From assembly GCF_032399705.1 (NCBI RefSeq), contig NZ_CP135922.1, positions 5,332,001 through 5,396,000 on the forward strand: DNA of 64,000 nt, read 5' to 3'. A program made the translations under genes and the position numbers. How positions within the stretch are numbered: the first letter of the stretch is position 1; every line of letters begins with the position of its first letter. Under the pieces are notes generated by a model. The model searched no databases. It was not told where the DNA came from and was given only the letters and a program-made list of their open reading frames with translations. Of this stretch, positions 28,371 through 36,667 are shown in pieces. The DNA comes from Paenibacillus sp. BIC5C1 (GTDB lineage Bacteria; Bacillota; Bacilli; Paenibacillales; Paenibacillaceae).

Positions 28371-29207
28371 TCAATCTCTGGATGCAAATCGCAGTGCCCT
28401 GCTGATCAACACAGGTAATACTGAGACGTGACCCTCATCTTCAAAACAGATAAAATCAGCGCGGACTCCACTTGCATCGGAATGGTTCAACCATTCGGTA
28501 AACGCTCGGGAACGTTCAATTACCCCGCTGGGATGACTCCCCTCCAGTTCTCCTGCTGCAAGTAAAACATGAATTTCCGTCCGGTTATCCAGCAAACGGG
28601 AAGCAAACGTCTCTTGCTGCTGGGCGATCCATGCCGAGTTCCAATGAAGAGACGGACTACCTGCAATGTAATTTCGGTAGGTTCCCGGACGTTCCAGTAA
28701 CAACTGCAAAACAAATAATCCGCCCAGCGAGTGCCCCACAACGGATTGTCTGCTCCGGTCGATAGGATAGCGTCGTTCAATATCCGGCTTCAATTGTTCC
28801 TCGATAAACAGGGTGAATGCTTCAGCGCCGCCATGCTCCGGCCAAGTTGCTCCATCCGGTATCCGGGGTAATTCCCCTTCGGGAACCGACATCATAAAAT
28901 CATAGTGCCTGTCCGGTGGAAAGGGTTCCCGGACTGCATACCCAACGCCAACAATAACTGACGGCACAACCCCGGTCTTCTCCGGGCGTAAAGATTGTAC
29001 ACGCATGGCCTCAACCATCGTACCAAACACCGCATTGGCATCCAGCAGATAGATCACGGGATATCCTGAAGCTGGCGGGGTACCCTCCGGCACCCAAACT
29101 CTGATCTCATACTCTCTTTCGGTCTGTTCTGCACGCATGCGGTAAAAGGTTGTTCCCGGCAACGTTACCTCTGGTTCTGTTCCGTCATGTCTCATCACTT
29201 GTTTCAA
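28371..29207 (-). CDS. Second siderophore-esterase-like hydrolase
   Basis: A ~278-residue esterase-D-fold hydrolase: GYPVIYLLDANAVFGTM, nucleophile elbow VVGHSLGGLFVLQLLL and FEDEGHVSVLP with the catalytic His. This is the IroE/Fes/BesA branch of trilactone-siderophore and related esterases. The TTG at 29207 is chosen because CAGGAGG lies eight bases upstream; the ATG (MRHDGTE) four codons later is less well placed. It precedes btr on the same strand, so the locus carries two different esterases. Confidence 0.75.
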   Translation of the reverse strand: MKQVMRHDGTEPEVTLPGTTFYRMRAEQTEREYEIRVWVPEGTPPASGYPVIYLLDANAVFGTMVEAMRVQSLRPEKTGVVPSVIVGVGYAVREPFPPDRHYDFMMSVPEGELPRIPDGATWPEHGGAEAFTLFIEEQLKPDIERRYPIDRSRQSVVGHSLGGLFVLQLLLERPGTYRNYIAGSPSLHWNSAWIAQQQETFASRLLDNRTEIHVLLAAGELEGSHPSGVIERSRAFTEWLNHSDASGVRADFICFEDEGHVSVLPVLISRALRFASRD

Positions 29208-29350
29208 TAAAGATTCCTCCTGGTTGCTACGGCTGTAGTCTCCGATTATATCCAAGGTCGGTCCGGCCTTCCATGGACGAATCACCCATTTCCATATGGA
29301 AAATGCACCGCTTCATTGCACGTATGACCTTTTCATTTTTATGTAATAAA

Positions 29351-29385
29351 ACAAACCGGACCCCTGACGGGGTAACCGGCTTTGT
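29351..29385 (-). terminator. Terminator of the lyase/transport operon
   Basis: A nested stem ACAAA-CGG-CCCC / GGGG-CCG-TTTGT lies 50 bases after the end of the permease gene at 29437, with TTTTATT on the minus strand. Confidence 0.6.
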
Positions 29386-29436
29386 TTTGTATTGTAGTGT
29401 TCTGTTTTTCTATAAAAAAAGTCCGACGCTTTAATG

Positions 29437-30297
29437 CTATTTGAGCCCTGTTGTAGCAATGCCACGAATGATCTGCTTCTGGAAGCACAGAAAGAGAACG
29501 ATCAATGGCAGAACCGAAAGTGTTGCTCCAGTCATAATCTGCACCCAGTTGCTGCTGTCCTTGGCCTCGCTGGAGAAGAAAGCCATGCCGACCGGAATCG
29601 TAAACATCTCCTCACTCTGCGTAATAATAAGCGGCCAGATGAATGAATTCCAACTGCCCAGGAATGTCAGAATGCAGAGGGTGGCAAACGCTGGTCTAAC
29701 CAGCGGAACAGCAATCCGAAGGAAAATGCCCCATTCTCCCATGCCATCCATTCGTGCCGCGTCCAGTAATTCCAAAGGAAGGGATTCCATGAATTGCTTC
29801 ATTAGAAAAATGCCAAACCCGGATATTAAACCTGGAAACAAAATACCCCAGTATGTATCCATGCCGTTGAAACTGCTGGACACAAGATACCATGGAATAA
29901 TCAGCATTTCAGTCGGCACCATTAATGTACTCAGAATGAGTACAAAGATAACCTGTTTCCCCCAGAAGGTAAATTTGGCCAGAATGTATCCCGTAATGGA
30001 ATCAAATACGCAAACGCTCACGGTGGCAATGACGGCTACATATAGGCTGTTCAACATCCAGCGGGGAAATGGGGTTCCCTGAAAAATGGCCGCATAATTG
30101 TCCCATGTGACTCTGGAAGGGATGAGGCTTAGAGAGTAGATTTCATCCAGCGTCTTGAACGACGTCGATATCATCCATAGAAACGGAAACACCATCAAAC
30201 CAAGTCCGAGCGTAAGTAAACCATAACTGATCAGTGAACCGGAACGTTTCCAGCGGAGCGTTGTTCGGGTATCGGCCCATGCGGCAGTTCTGCTCAT
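29437..30297 (-). CDS. Sugar-type ABC transporter permease (MalG-like)
   Basis: A 286-residue permease of the carbohydrate uptake (CUT1) family with about six membrane helices and the EAA-loop form ELLDAARMDGMGEWGIFLRIAVPLVRPA, which contacts the ATPase. Last gene of the operon beginning with the lyase at 35179. No ATPase gene is present; CUT1 importers of Firmicutes often share MsmX. Confidence 0.9.
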   Translation of the reverse strand: MSRTAAWADTRTTLRWKRSGSLISYGLLTLGLGLMVFPFLWMISTSFKTLDEIYSLSLIPSRVTWDNYAAIFQGTPFPRWMLNSLYVAVIATVSVCVFDSITGYILAKFTFWGKQVIFVLILSTLMVPTEMLIIPWYLVSSSFNGMDTYWGILFPGLISGFGIFLMKQFMESLPLELLDAARMDGMGEWGIFLRIAVPLVRPAFATLCILTFLGSWNSFIWPLIITQSEEMFTIPVGMAFFSSEAKDSSNWVQIMTGATLSVLPLIVLFLCFQKQIIRGIATTGLK

Positions 30298-30322
30298 GCT
30301 TGAAAAGCACCCTCCTTTCCTT

Positions 30323-31267
30323 TTACTCCTGTTGAAAACGGCTACCCAGCACTTTAAGCTGAACCAGTGTCAACATGAGTATGATGACAAACAGAATGAC
30401 TGTGGCTGCCGAAGCCAGACCCATATCAAAACTCTTGAAAGCCAAATTGTATATATGAAGCACGACAGATATGGTGGAGTCCAACGGCCCGCCGCCAGTC
30501 ATATTCAGCACCTGGGTAAAGGATTGCAGGAACCCAATGCTTGCCATGACGACGGAGAGGAGCATAACCGGGTTCAACAGAGGGATCGTAATATGCACAA
30601 AGCGCTGCCAGCCCGTGGCTCCGTCTATGGCAGCCGCTTCATAATACAATTTAGGGATGTTTTGCAGGCCCGCCAGGAAAATGAGCATCTGAAAGCCAAT
30701 ATTCTGCCATACCATCACCGCAATAATCCAGAAGATGGCCTGTGAGGGCGAATACAGGAAAGATTGCGGACCAAGGCCCAACTCAATAAATAGAGCATTT
30801 ACAATCCCGTTCTTCATTAGCAGCCACCGGAATATCCAGCTTACCGCCACTACACTGGTTACATACGGAATAAAGTAGGCCGTCCTGAACAGTCCGCGCA
30901 GCTTCACCACTTGCTGGAGAAGAAGAGCCACGATTAATCCGGCAATCAACTGTGCAGGTACACCAACAACGACGTAAATTCCTGTGTTCACCAGCGACTT
31001 AAGAAACAGAGGGTCACTTAGCAACGTAGCATAATTATCAAAGCCCACAAAGGGTTTATCCGGTGACAGCATGCCCCATTCGCGAAAGCTCACGTTAAAG
31101 GAATACAGAATCGGCAAGATGCGGATGACTACAAAATAGATCAGCGGAATCAACAAACCGCCATAAATGAATAACCGCTGTTTATGTCTGTAATTGAGTC
31201 TTCCTATTCCCGATCCGAACCATAAACGCCGTTTCGGCCGCGAAGGGATCACTCCGGTACTCCTCAT
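30323..31267 (-). CDS. Sugar-type ABC transporter permease (MalF-like)
   Basis: A 314-residue CUT1 permease with six membrane helices and the EAA loop YYEAAAIDGATGWQRFVHITIPLL. It pairs with the permease 25 bases downstream and with the lipoprotein upstream. Although CUT1 members mostly carry oligosaccharides, the neighbouring lyase, amidohydrolase and amine oxidase-like genes suggest that the substrate may contain nitrogen. Confidence 0.9.
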   Translation of the reverse strand: MRSTGVIPSRPKRRLWFGSGIGRLNYRHKQRLFIYGGLLIPLIYFVVIRILPILYSFNVSFREWGMLSPDKPFVGFDNYATLLSDPLFLKSLVNTGIYVVVGVPAQLIAGLIVALLLQQVVKLRGLFRTAYFIPYVTSVVAVSWIFRWLLMKNGIVNALFIELGLGPQSFLYSPSQAIFWIIAVMVWQNIGFQMLIFLAGLQNIPKLYYEAAAIDGATGWQRFVHITIPLLNPVMLLSVVMASIGFLQSFTQVLNMTGGGPLDSTISVVLHIYNLAFKSFDMGLASAATVILFVIILMLTLVQLKVLGSRFQQE

Positions 31268-31294
31268 AGCTGCGCAGCCTCCTTGAATGAGAGC

Positions 31295-32641
31295 TTATTT
31301 TTTCTTATCCTGTTTCGCCCAGTAGTCGTCATAGAGCTTCTGGGTTTTGGTCACCAGATCATTGAAAGCCTGCTCTTCCGGCACATGATTAAGCAGCACC
31401 TCATCCACAGCGTTCACAAACAATGTACGCTCCTGCGTCTCATCAATGAAGAAGTGGGCATTGGCATCGTTCAGTTGGGAGATAAAAGGGCCAAGCAGCG
31501 GGTCATTCACATACTTATCCTGAAGAGCGACTTCTTTCTGTGCAGGAAGTTCACCGACCTTCTCCACCCATTGTTCCTGAACGCCCTTGCTGATCAAAAA
31601 CTGCAGGAATGTTGTCGCTGCTTCCAACTTCTCTCCGGTAACATTGGCCGGTATCGCATTGGCCCAGAATGAAGCCTGTGTGGATTTTCCTTTATAACCC
31701 GGCAGCGGTGCGACAGCAAAATTCAAATCGGGTGCGTCTTTTTTGATAGATCCCAATCGATATGAACCATCCACGTTAATTGCAGCATGGCCCGTTTTGA
31801 ATGCATTGGCATCATCGGTGTAAAATCCGTTAATGCCCACCTTATGCACAGTTGCAAAATCCACCAGATATTTGAATGCTTCAAGCCCTGCGGGTGTATC
31901 ATTCCACAGAATTTTCCGACGATCCTCGCTCGTATCCTTGCCTCCTGCTTGATATAACAATCCGTCTCGGAACCAGTGATGAAGCTGGGAACCCGGTTCC
32001 CACGCGAAACCCTCTGTCACCAACTGGCCGTTTTTGTCCGTTTCCGTTAATGCCTTGGCATCCGAGACAAGCGCTTCCCAAGTCGTCGGCGGTTTGTCGG
32101 GATCAAGTCCAGCCTTGGTGAACAGGTCCTTGTTATAAAACAACCCCAGCGTTCTCACGCCTGTAGGCAGAGCATAATAGCTTCCATTTAATTTGGCTGT
32201 ATCTACAAAAGGGAAAAATGCCTCTGCGATGCCGGGAAAGCTGCTTTCAGGCAGCGGCTGTAAATAACCGGATTGCACATATTTGGGCAGCCAGCCGTAA
32301 TACAGATTGATGACATCCGGTCCTTTTCCAGCGGGAACAAGTGTAGCCACCTTTTGATTGTACTGGTCGTACGGAAAATTGGTTTGTTTGACTTTGATGT
32401 TGGGATGTTCAGTCTCGAATTCCTGGATTAAGGTATTGATCAGTTCAACCTTGGCTGGAAATTCGTACTGCCAGTACTCAATCGTGATGGGCTCCGTCTG
32501 ATCACCCGAAGCTGTAACAGCTACTGAACCGGACTCTTCAGATGGCTTGGTTGAACAAGCTGTAATGCTCAATAAGAGTAAACCTGCAATCAATAATTGC
32601 AGGGTCTTGCTTGGTCTGAATGAAAAGTAACCAGATTCCAT
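31295..32641 (-). CDS. Extracellular solute-binding lipoprotein, family 1
   Basis: A ~448-residue lipoprotein: hydrophobic signal with Cys29 in LLSITACS, then a family 1 binding fold (ITIEYWQYEFPAKVELINTL, LVPAGKGPDVINLYYGWL, TGHAAINVDGSYRLG). It captures the substrate for the two permeases downstream. The ATG at 32641 lies after GAGGGGAGA; an upstream TTG pair is possible. The specificity cannot be read from the sequence. Confidence 0.88.
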   Translation of the reverse strand: MESGYFSFRPSKTLQLLIAGLLLLSITACSTKPSEESGSVAVTASGDQTEPITIEYWQYEFPAKVELINTLIQEFETEHPNIKVKQTNFPYDQYNQKVATLVPAGKGPDVINLYYGWLPKYVQSGYLQPLPESSFPGIAEAFFPFVDTAKLNGSYYALPTGVRTLGLFYNKDLFTKAGLDPDKPPTTWEALVSDAKALTETDKNGQLVTEGFAWEPGSQLHHWFRDGLLYQAGGKDTSEDRRKILWNDTPAGLEAFKYLVDFATVHKVGINGFYTDDANAFKTGHAAINVDGSYRLGSIKKDAPDLNFAVAPLPGYKGKSTQASFWANAIPANVTGEKLEAATTFLQFLISKGVQEQWVEKVGELPAQKEVALQDKYVNDPLLGPFISQLNDANAHFFIDETQERTLFVNAVDEVLLNHVPEEQAFNDLVTKTQKLYDDYWAKQDKKK

Positions 32642-32707
32642 CAAGTGAAGCCACTCTCCCCTCTTTTGCAACAAAAAGTGTTATACCCCGTTCTTTATTT
32701 CCTTGAC

Positions 32708-33652
32708 TTACGCGTTGATGGAACCGACGGCTTTGCCAACAGGCAGCTTCAATAAACGCCTTGCGTTATTTCCGAAAATGAGTTCAATGTCTGCTTCAGG
32801 GAAGCGAAGTTCACGGCATACACGCACCTGATCCTGCAAATAACGATAGGGATAACCACGTGGAAATCCGCTTGCATCCGTTCCAAAGATAATTCGCTCC
32901 GGACCCAACAGTTCGTAGGTTTTTCGAAATAATATCTCCAGATTCAGCTCGTATGGCATCCAGCGTACCCACTGATTGGAACCCGATGTGTCGATGTAGA
33001 CGTTAGGGCAGCTCCAGCTTAGATGAAGCAGTTCCTGGAAATAGCCTGCGCCAAAATGAGGGATAATGAACGGAATATCCGGGTAAGCACGGGCCGTGTT
33101 AAAGATGGCAAGCGGATTGATGTTGGGATGATGAACGATGCCTCCGGCATGACCAAGCATGCCAAAATGAATCAGGACAGGCAGGCGGCGCTCCGCAAGA
33201 AACGCCCACACCGGATCAAGCGAAGGGGAGTCAAAGGGAATCTGGGTGAGGGGACCAAACAACTTATATCCTCGCAATCCGAGCTCATCAACCGCCCGAC
33301 GAAGCTCTATGGATGCATCTTCATTTTCAATGGGATGATAGGCGAAGCCGGTAAACCGATCCGGGTATATGGATATTTGTTCAGCCAGATTGTCATTATC
33401 CAGAGCTGTCAGAAAGTTAAGTCCGGCAATATTGTATTTGTCCAATTCATCTACCCACCGTTCAATTAACGGCCGTGCTGCTTCCTCTCCCTGCTCCTCC
33501 ACCGCCGGGAAATCCCAGGTTAGTCGCATTCGCTCACTTCGTTCCTTGCCATATCGCGTCACCAGTTCGTGGTTTTTATATGAGGAAAACAAAAGTTTAT
33601 AAGGCAGATGGGCATGGATATCAAAAACTCGAAAGTCAGGATTGGAGAACAT
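32708..33652 (-). CDS. Amidohydrolase family protein (TIM barrel)
   Basis: A 314-residue metal-dependent hydrolase or decarboxylase of the amidohydrolase_2 family. FDIHAHL carries the N-terminal HxH, VLIHFGMLGH the next His, FIIPHFGAG another, and IIFGTDASGFPRG the metal-binding Asp. It starts with AAGGAG well placed, 18 bases after the lyase gene. It probably acts on an intermediate of the pathway that the operon serves; the exact reaction is unknown. Confidence 0.85.
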   Translation of the reverse strand: MFSNPDFRVFDIHAHLPYKLLFSSYKNHELVTRYGKERSERMRLTWDFPAVEEQGEEAARPLIERWVDELDKYNIAGLNFLTALDNDNLAEQISIYPDRFTGFAYHPIENEDASIELRRAVDELGLRGYKLFGPLTQIPFDSPSLDPVWAFLAERRLPVLIHFGMLGHAGGIVHHPNINPLAIFNTARAYPDIPFIIPHFGAGYFQELLHLSWSCPNVYIDTSGSNQWVRWMPYELNLEILFRKTYELLGPERIIFGTDASGFPRGYPYRYLQDQVRVCRELRFPEADIELIFGNNARRLLKLPVGKAVGSINA

Positions 33653-33670
33653 TGATTTTGCTCCTTCCGT

Positions 33671-35179
33671 TTAGGTTTGGTTAAGCCAACCGTTTAGAAT
33701 TAAATCCAGATTCGCATCTACGGAACGGAGTTTATTGGTGGTGCCGAGACTCCATTGTTCCTGTGTGTCAAGACGGAGCGATTGAGCCTCCAATGCTCTT
33801 GCCACTTCCTCCGGATTCGGTCCACCACGCACATGCCGAATGTGTACAAAATGCTCGGGAGATATTGCTTCCTCTAATTGCTCAAAGGTTAGGGCAAGCG
33901 GCTTGGCGGCAATCTCCTGAATCGCTGTATTCACAACATCCCAGTTCAATCCCGAAATGGAAGTACCGGACTCAGTCAGCTGTGTTACAATGCGGCTCAC
34001 GATGGAATGAGCTTGTCGAAACGATAATCCTTCTGTGCGAACCAATGTATCTGCAAGTTCGGTAACCGTGGCGAAGCTATGCTCTGCCCGTTCACGCAGC
34101 AATGACACATTGACCTTAAGGGTATCCATGACTTCGGACAGCAAGCGGTATACAGATCCAAGCGTATTCAGACTTCTCCATATATAGGGCTGCATATCAT
34201 CTTCGGTATCTACAATGTCGCCAAAGGGCGTGTTATGCATCATATTAAGCGCAGTTGCTGCATCCCCTTTGGCACTTGAAAGGAGTGAACGGGTGTGTTC
34301 AATCGATACCGGATTCCGTTTTTGCGGCATGATGGAACTAATCTGAACGTAAGGGGCAGCTACAATTAATGCACCATATTCCTGTGTGCACCATAACAGC
34401 AGATCCTGAACGAAACGCCCCAGATTGATAGCTGCAAGCTGGGCTACAGAGGCGGCTTCACCTGCATAATCCGCACCGCTGACGGCATCATAGGCATTCT
34501 CAATAATGCCATCAAAGCCAAGCAGTTCTGCGGTCCGGCCTCGACAGACCGGAAATCCAGAAGTGGTGAGCGCAGCCGCACCAAGACTGCTGCGATTGCA
34601 GCCTGCATAGGCGGATCTCAACCGATTAAGATCCCGTTCAAGGGAATCACTAACGGCACAGATGTAATGGGCAAGTGTTGTCGGCTGGGCTTGTTGGGTA
34701 TGCGTGTGAGCAATCATGAGGGTATTGATATGACGTAATGCAAACTTTCTTAGGCTTCTGTGTAATAACAGCCCTGAGGAAATCGTTGAGTTCAGCTTCT
34801 CCCTCAGCACCATACGATACATGGCAATTCCCATATCGTTGCGGCTTCTGGCTAAATGCAGATTCCCGACAGAGGGTCCGCCGAGCTTATCTAGTTCAAC
34901 TTCAACTTGGTAGAACAAATCTTCAACGTGGGAGGAATATTCGCTCGTTCGGAGCCCATCCACATCCAGACTTTGTATAGCCGAAGCGATATGGCACGCC
35001 TCTTCTTCCGAAATGATGTGTTGCTCACGGAGCATAATCAGATGTGCTTTGTTTACGGCCATCATGGGGTTCAGCAGATGCTGTGTGGCCTGATTATAGG
35101 CGGGTTTAAGTACAATTTCGGCATAGGTTTGACTGGGAAAACCAGACGTTTGTGTTGGATTCGTTGACGTTGACTTCAC
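33671..35179 (-). CDS. Argininosuccinate lyase-like enzyme
   Basis: A 502-residue member of the fumarase/aspartase superfamily, closest to ArgH by layout. SVGNLHLARSRNDMGIAMYR corresponds to the ArgH substrate loop, and SSIMPQKRNPVSIEH is the catalytic signature. It is not next to argG or other arginine genes but heads an operon of amidohydrolase, binding protein and permeases. ArgH-like paralogs in such settings cleave C-N bonds of other amino-dicarboxylates, for example EDDS lyase. I infer a catabolic role. Confidence 0.82.
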   Translation of the reverse strand: MKSTSTNPTQTSGFPSQTYAEIVLKPAYNQATQHLLNPMMAVNKAHLIMLREQHIISEEEACHIASAIQSLDVDGLRTSEYSSHVEDLFYQVEVELDKLGGPSVGNLHLARSRNDMGIAMYRMVLREKLNSTISSGLLLHRSLRKFALRHINTLMIAHTHTQQAQPTTLAHYICAVSDSLERDLNRLRSAYAGCNRSSLGAAALTTSGFPVCRGRTAELLGFDGIIENAYDAVSGADYAGEAASVAQLAAINLGRFVQDLLLWCTQEYGALIVAAPYVQISSIMPQKRNPVSIEHTRSLLSSAKGDAATALNMMHNTPFGDIVDTEDDMQPYIWRSLNTLGSVYRLLSEVMDTLKVNVSLLRERAEHSFATVTELADTLVRTEGLSFRQAHSIVSRIVTQLTESGTSISGLNWDVVNTAIQEIAAKPLALTFEQLEEAISPEHFVHIRHVRGGPNPEEVARALEAQSLRLDTQEQWSLGTTNKLRSVDANLDLILNGWLNQT

Positions 35180-35338
35180 CTTCCTTGTTCTTCATCTGAA
35201 TTTACAGAGATCTGAAATACCGACTAATCAGGTCGGAATGTTTAGTTCAAAACTCTACCACTATTTTGGTATACATACAACTTTATCCTTAATCAATTTT
35301 TTCTATTGTCGTATCGGCTTTCTCTATAACCGGTTCTA

Positions 35339-35367
35339 TTGACTGCTGCAGATTTGAAGACTAGATT
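35339..35367 (+). promoter_or_regulatory. Promoter of the FAD oxidase gene
   Basis: TTGACT (35339-35344) and TAGATT (35362-35367) with a 17-bp spacer, about 40 bases before the start codon. A short CCGAC/GTCGG repeat at 35220-35236, between the divergent genes, may be an operator. Confidence 0.55.
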
Positions 35368-35410
35368 ATCCTGTATACGATTGGTCTGAGATAAATAAGC
35401 GGAAGGAGGG

Positions 35411-36565
35411 ATGGTTATATCACATTCCTATGATGTCATTATCGTTGGAGCCGGATCGATGGGCATGAGTGCAGGTTATTATCTATCGCGCAGCGGATTA
35501 AAAACATTGCTGATGGATGCCTTTGATCCTCCGCATACGGAAGGCAGCCATCACGGAGAACCACGGCTTATCCGCCATGTGTATAGCGGGGGACCTGATT
35601 ATATAGCGATGGCACTTCTGGCGCAGGAACTGTGGGAAGAACTGGAGGATACTACCGGGGCCAAATTACTTGTACCTTCGGGCGTCTTGAATATAGTTGA
35701 CCCGGGCATCTATTCTTTTCATAATCGTTTAACCCATGCTGACGATGCGGGGATTCGGTATGAAACCTTGCGCGCAACCGAAATCATGAAACGCTGGCCA
35801 GGCATTGAAGTCCCTGAACATTACGAGGGAATGTATGAGCCTGATGCAGGATATTTGTTCAGTGAACGCTGCGTGCTCGCTTTCCGTCAGGCAGCCGAAG
35901 CATCGGGTGCCACTCTCTTAACGCATACACGTGTTGAACATATCGAGTGTAGCCCAGATTCTGTTGGAGTCATCACATCTGCTGGCGAGACGTATTATGC
36001 GAACCAGGTTATCCTCAGTGCCGGAGCATGGTTTCGGACGCTGAAACCATTCGTGAACCTACCCATTCGAGCTGTACGCAAAACCGTGGGATGGTTTGAT
36101 GCACCGGAGGCATTGTTCGCCGAGGATCACTTTCCCGGTTTCACGCTGGCTGGAAAAGAAGGTGGATATTATGGATTTCCAAGCATTTGCGGGTCGGGTC
36201 TGAAAATTGGACGTCACGATACGGGGCAAGAGTGGACACCAGGCGGTACACTGGCTCCATTTGGCTCTGATGAAACGGATGAGGGTGATCTGCGGAGATT
36301 GCTTGAACTTCGGATGCCTCTGGCAGCCGGAAAGCTGAAGCGTGGTGCGGTATGCAAATACGAGTTCACATCGGATGAGGATTTTATTATTGACCGTCAC
36401 CCCGCCCATAACCATGTATGGCTGGCAGGCGGATTCTCCGGTCATGGCTTCAAATTCGCAAGTGCAGTAGGCAAAATATTGTCTGACTTGGTGCAAACAG
36501 GGCATACGGATCAGGATATCGGACGATTTGCTCTTTCCCGATTTGGTAGCCATATATCGGGGTGA
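35411..36565 (+). CDS. solA: Monomeric sarcosine oxidase / N-methyltryptophan oxidase-like flavoenzyme
   Basis: A 384-residue FAD enzyme of the DAO family with the dinucleotide motif DVIIVGAGSMGMSAGYYLS, GSHHGEPRLIRHVYSGG (characteristic of the MSOX/MTOX group, near the covalent-flavin region) and the C-terminal GGFSGHGFKFASAVG. Such enzymes oxidise secondary amines, producing aldehyde and H2O2; amadoriases belong to the same family. The start codon sits very near AAGGAGGG. It is divergent from the lyase operon and probably works with it. Confidence 0.85.
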   Translation: MVISHSYDVIIVGAGSMGMSAGYYLSRSGLKTLLMDAFDPPHTEGSHHGEPRLIRHVYSGGPDYIAMALLAQELWEELEDTTGAKLLVPSGVLNIVDPGIYSFHNRLTHADDAGIRYETLRATEIMKRWPGIEVPEHYEGMYEPDAGYLFSERCVLAFRQAAEASGATLLTHTRVEHIECSPDSVGVITSAGETYYANQVILSAGAWFRTLKPFVNLPIRAVRKTVGWFDAPEALFAEDHFPGFTLAGKEGGYYGFPSICGSGLKIGRHDTGQEWTPGGTLAPFGSDETDEGDLRRLLELRMPLAAGKLKRGAVCKYEFTSDEDFIIDRHPAHNHVWLAGGFSGHGFKFASAVGKILSDLVQTGHTDQDIGRFALSRFGSHISG

Positions 36566-36667
36566 ACTCCTTTCTTGAACCGTGCCGTGTGGTATAGCGC
36601 ACCATGTTTCAAGAAAGGAGTACCATGAACCAAATCTAATCGAAATAAACAGGTCGCACAGCCATTG

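Noticed and set aside
33671..35179. Arginine biosynthesis argH
   Set aside because: The lyase motifs fit ArgH, but there is no argG or other arginine gene, and the operon partners are transport and hydrolysis genes.
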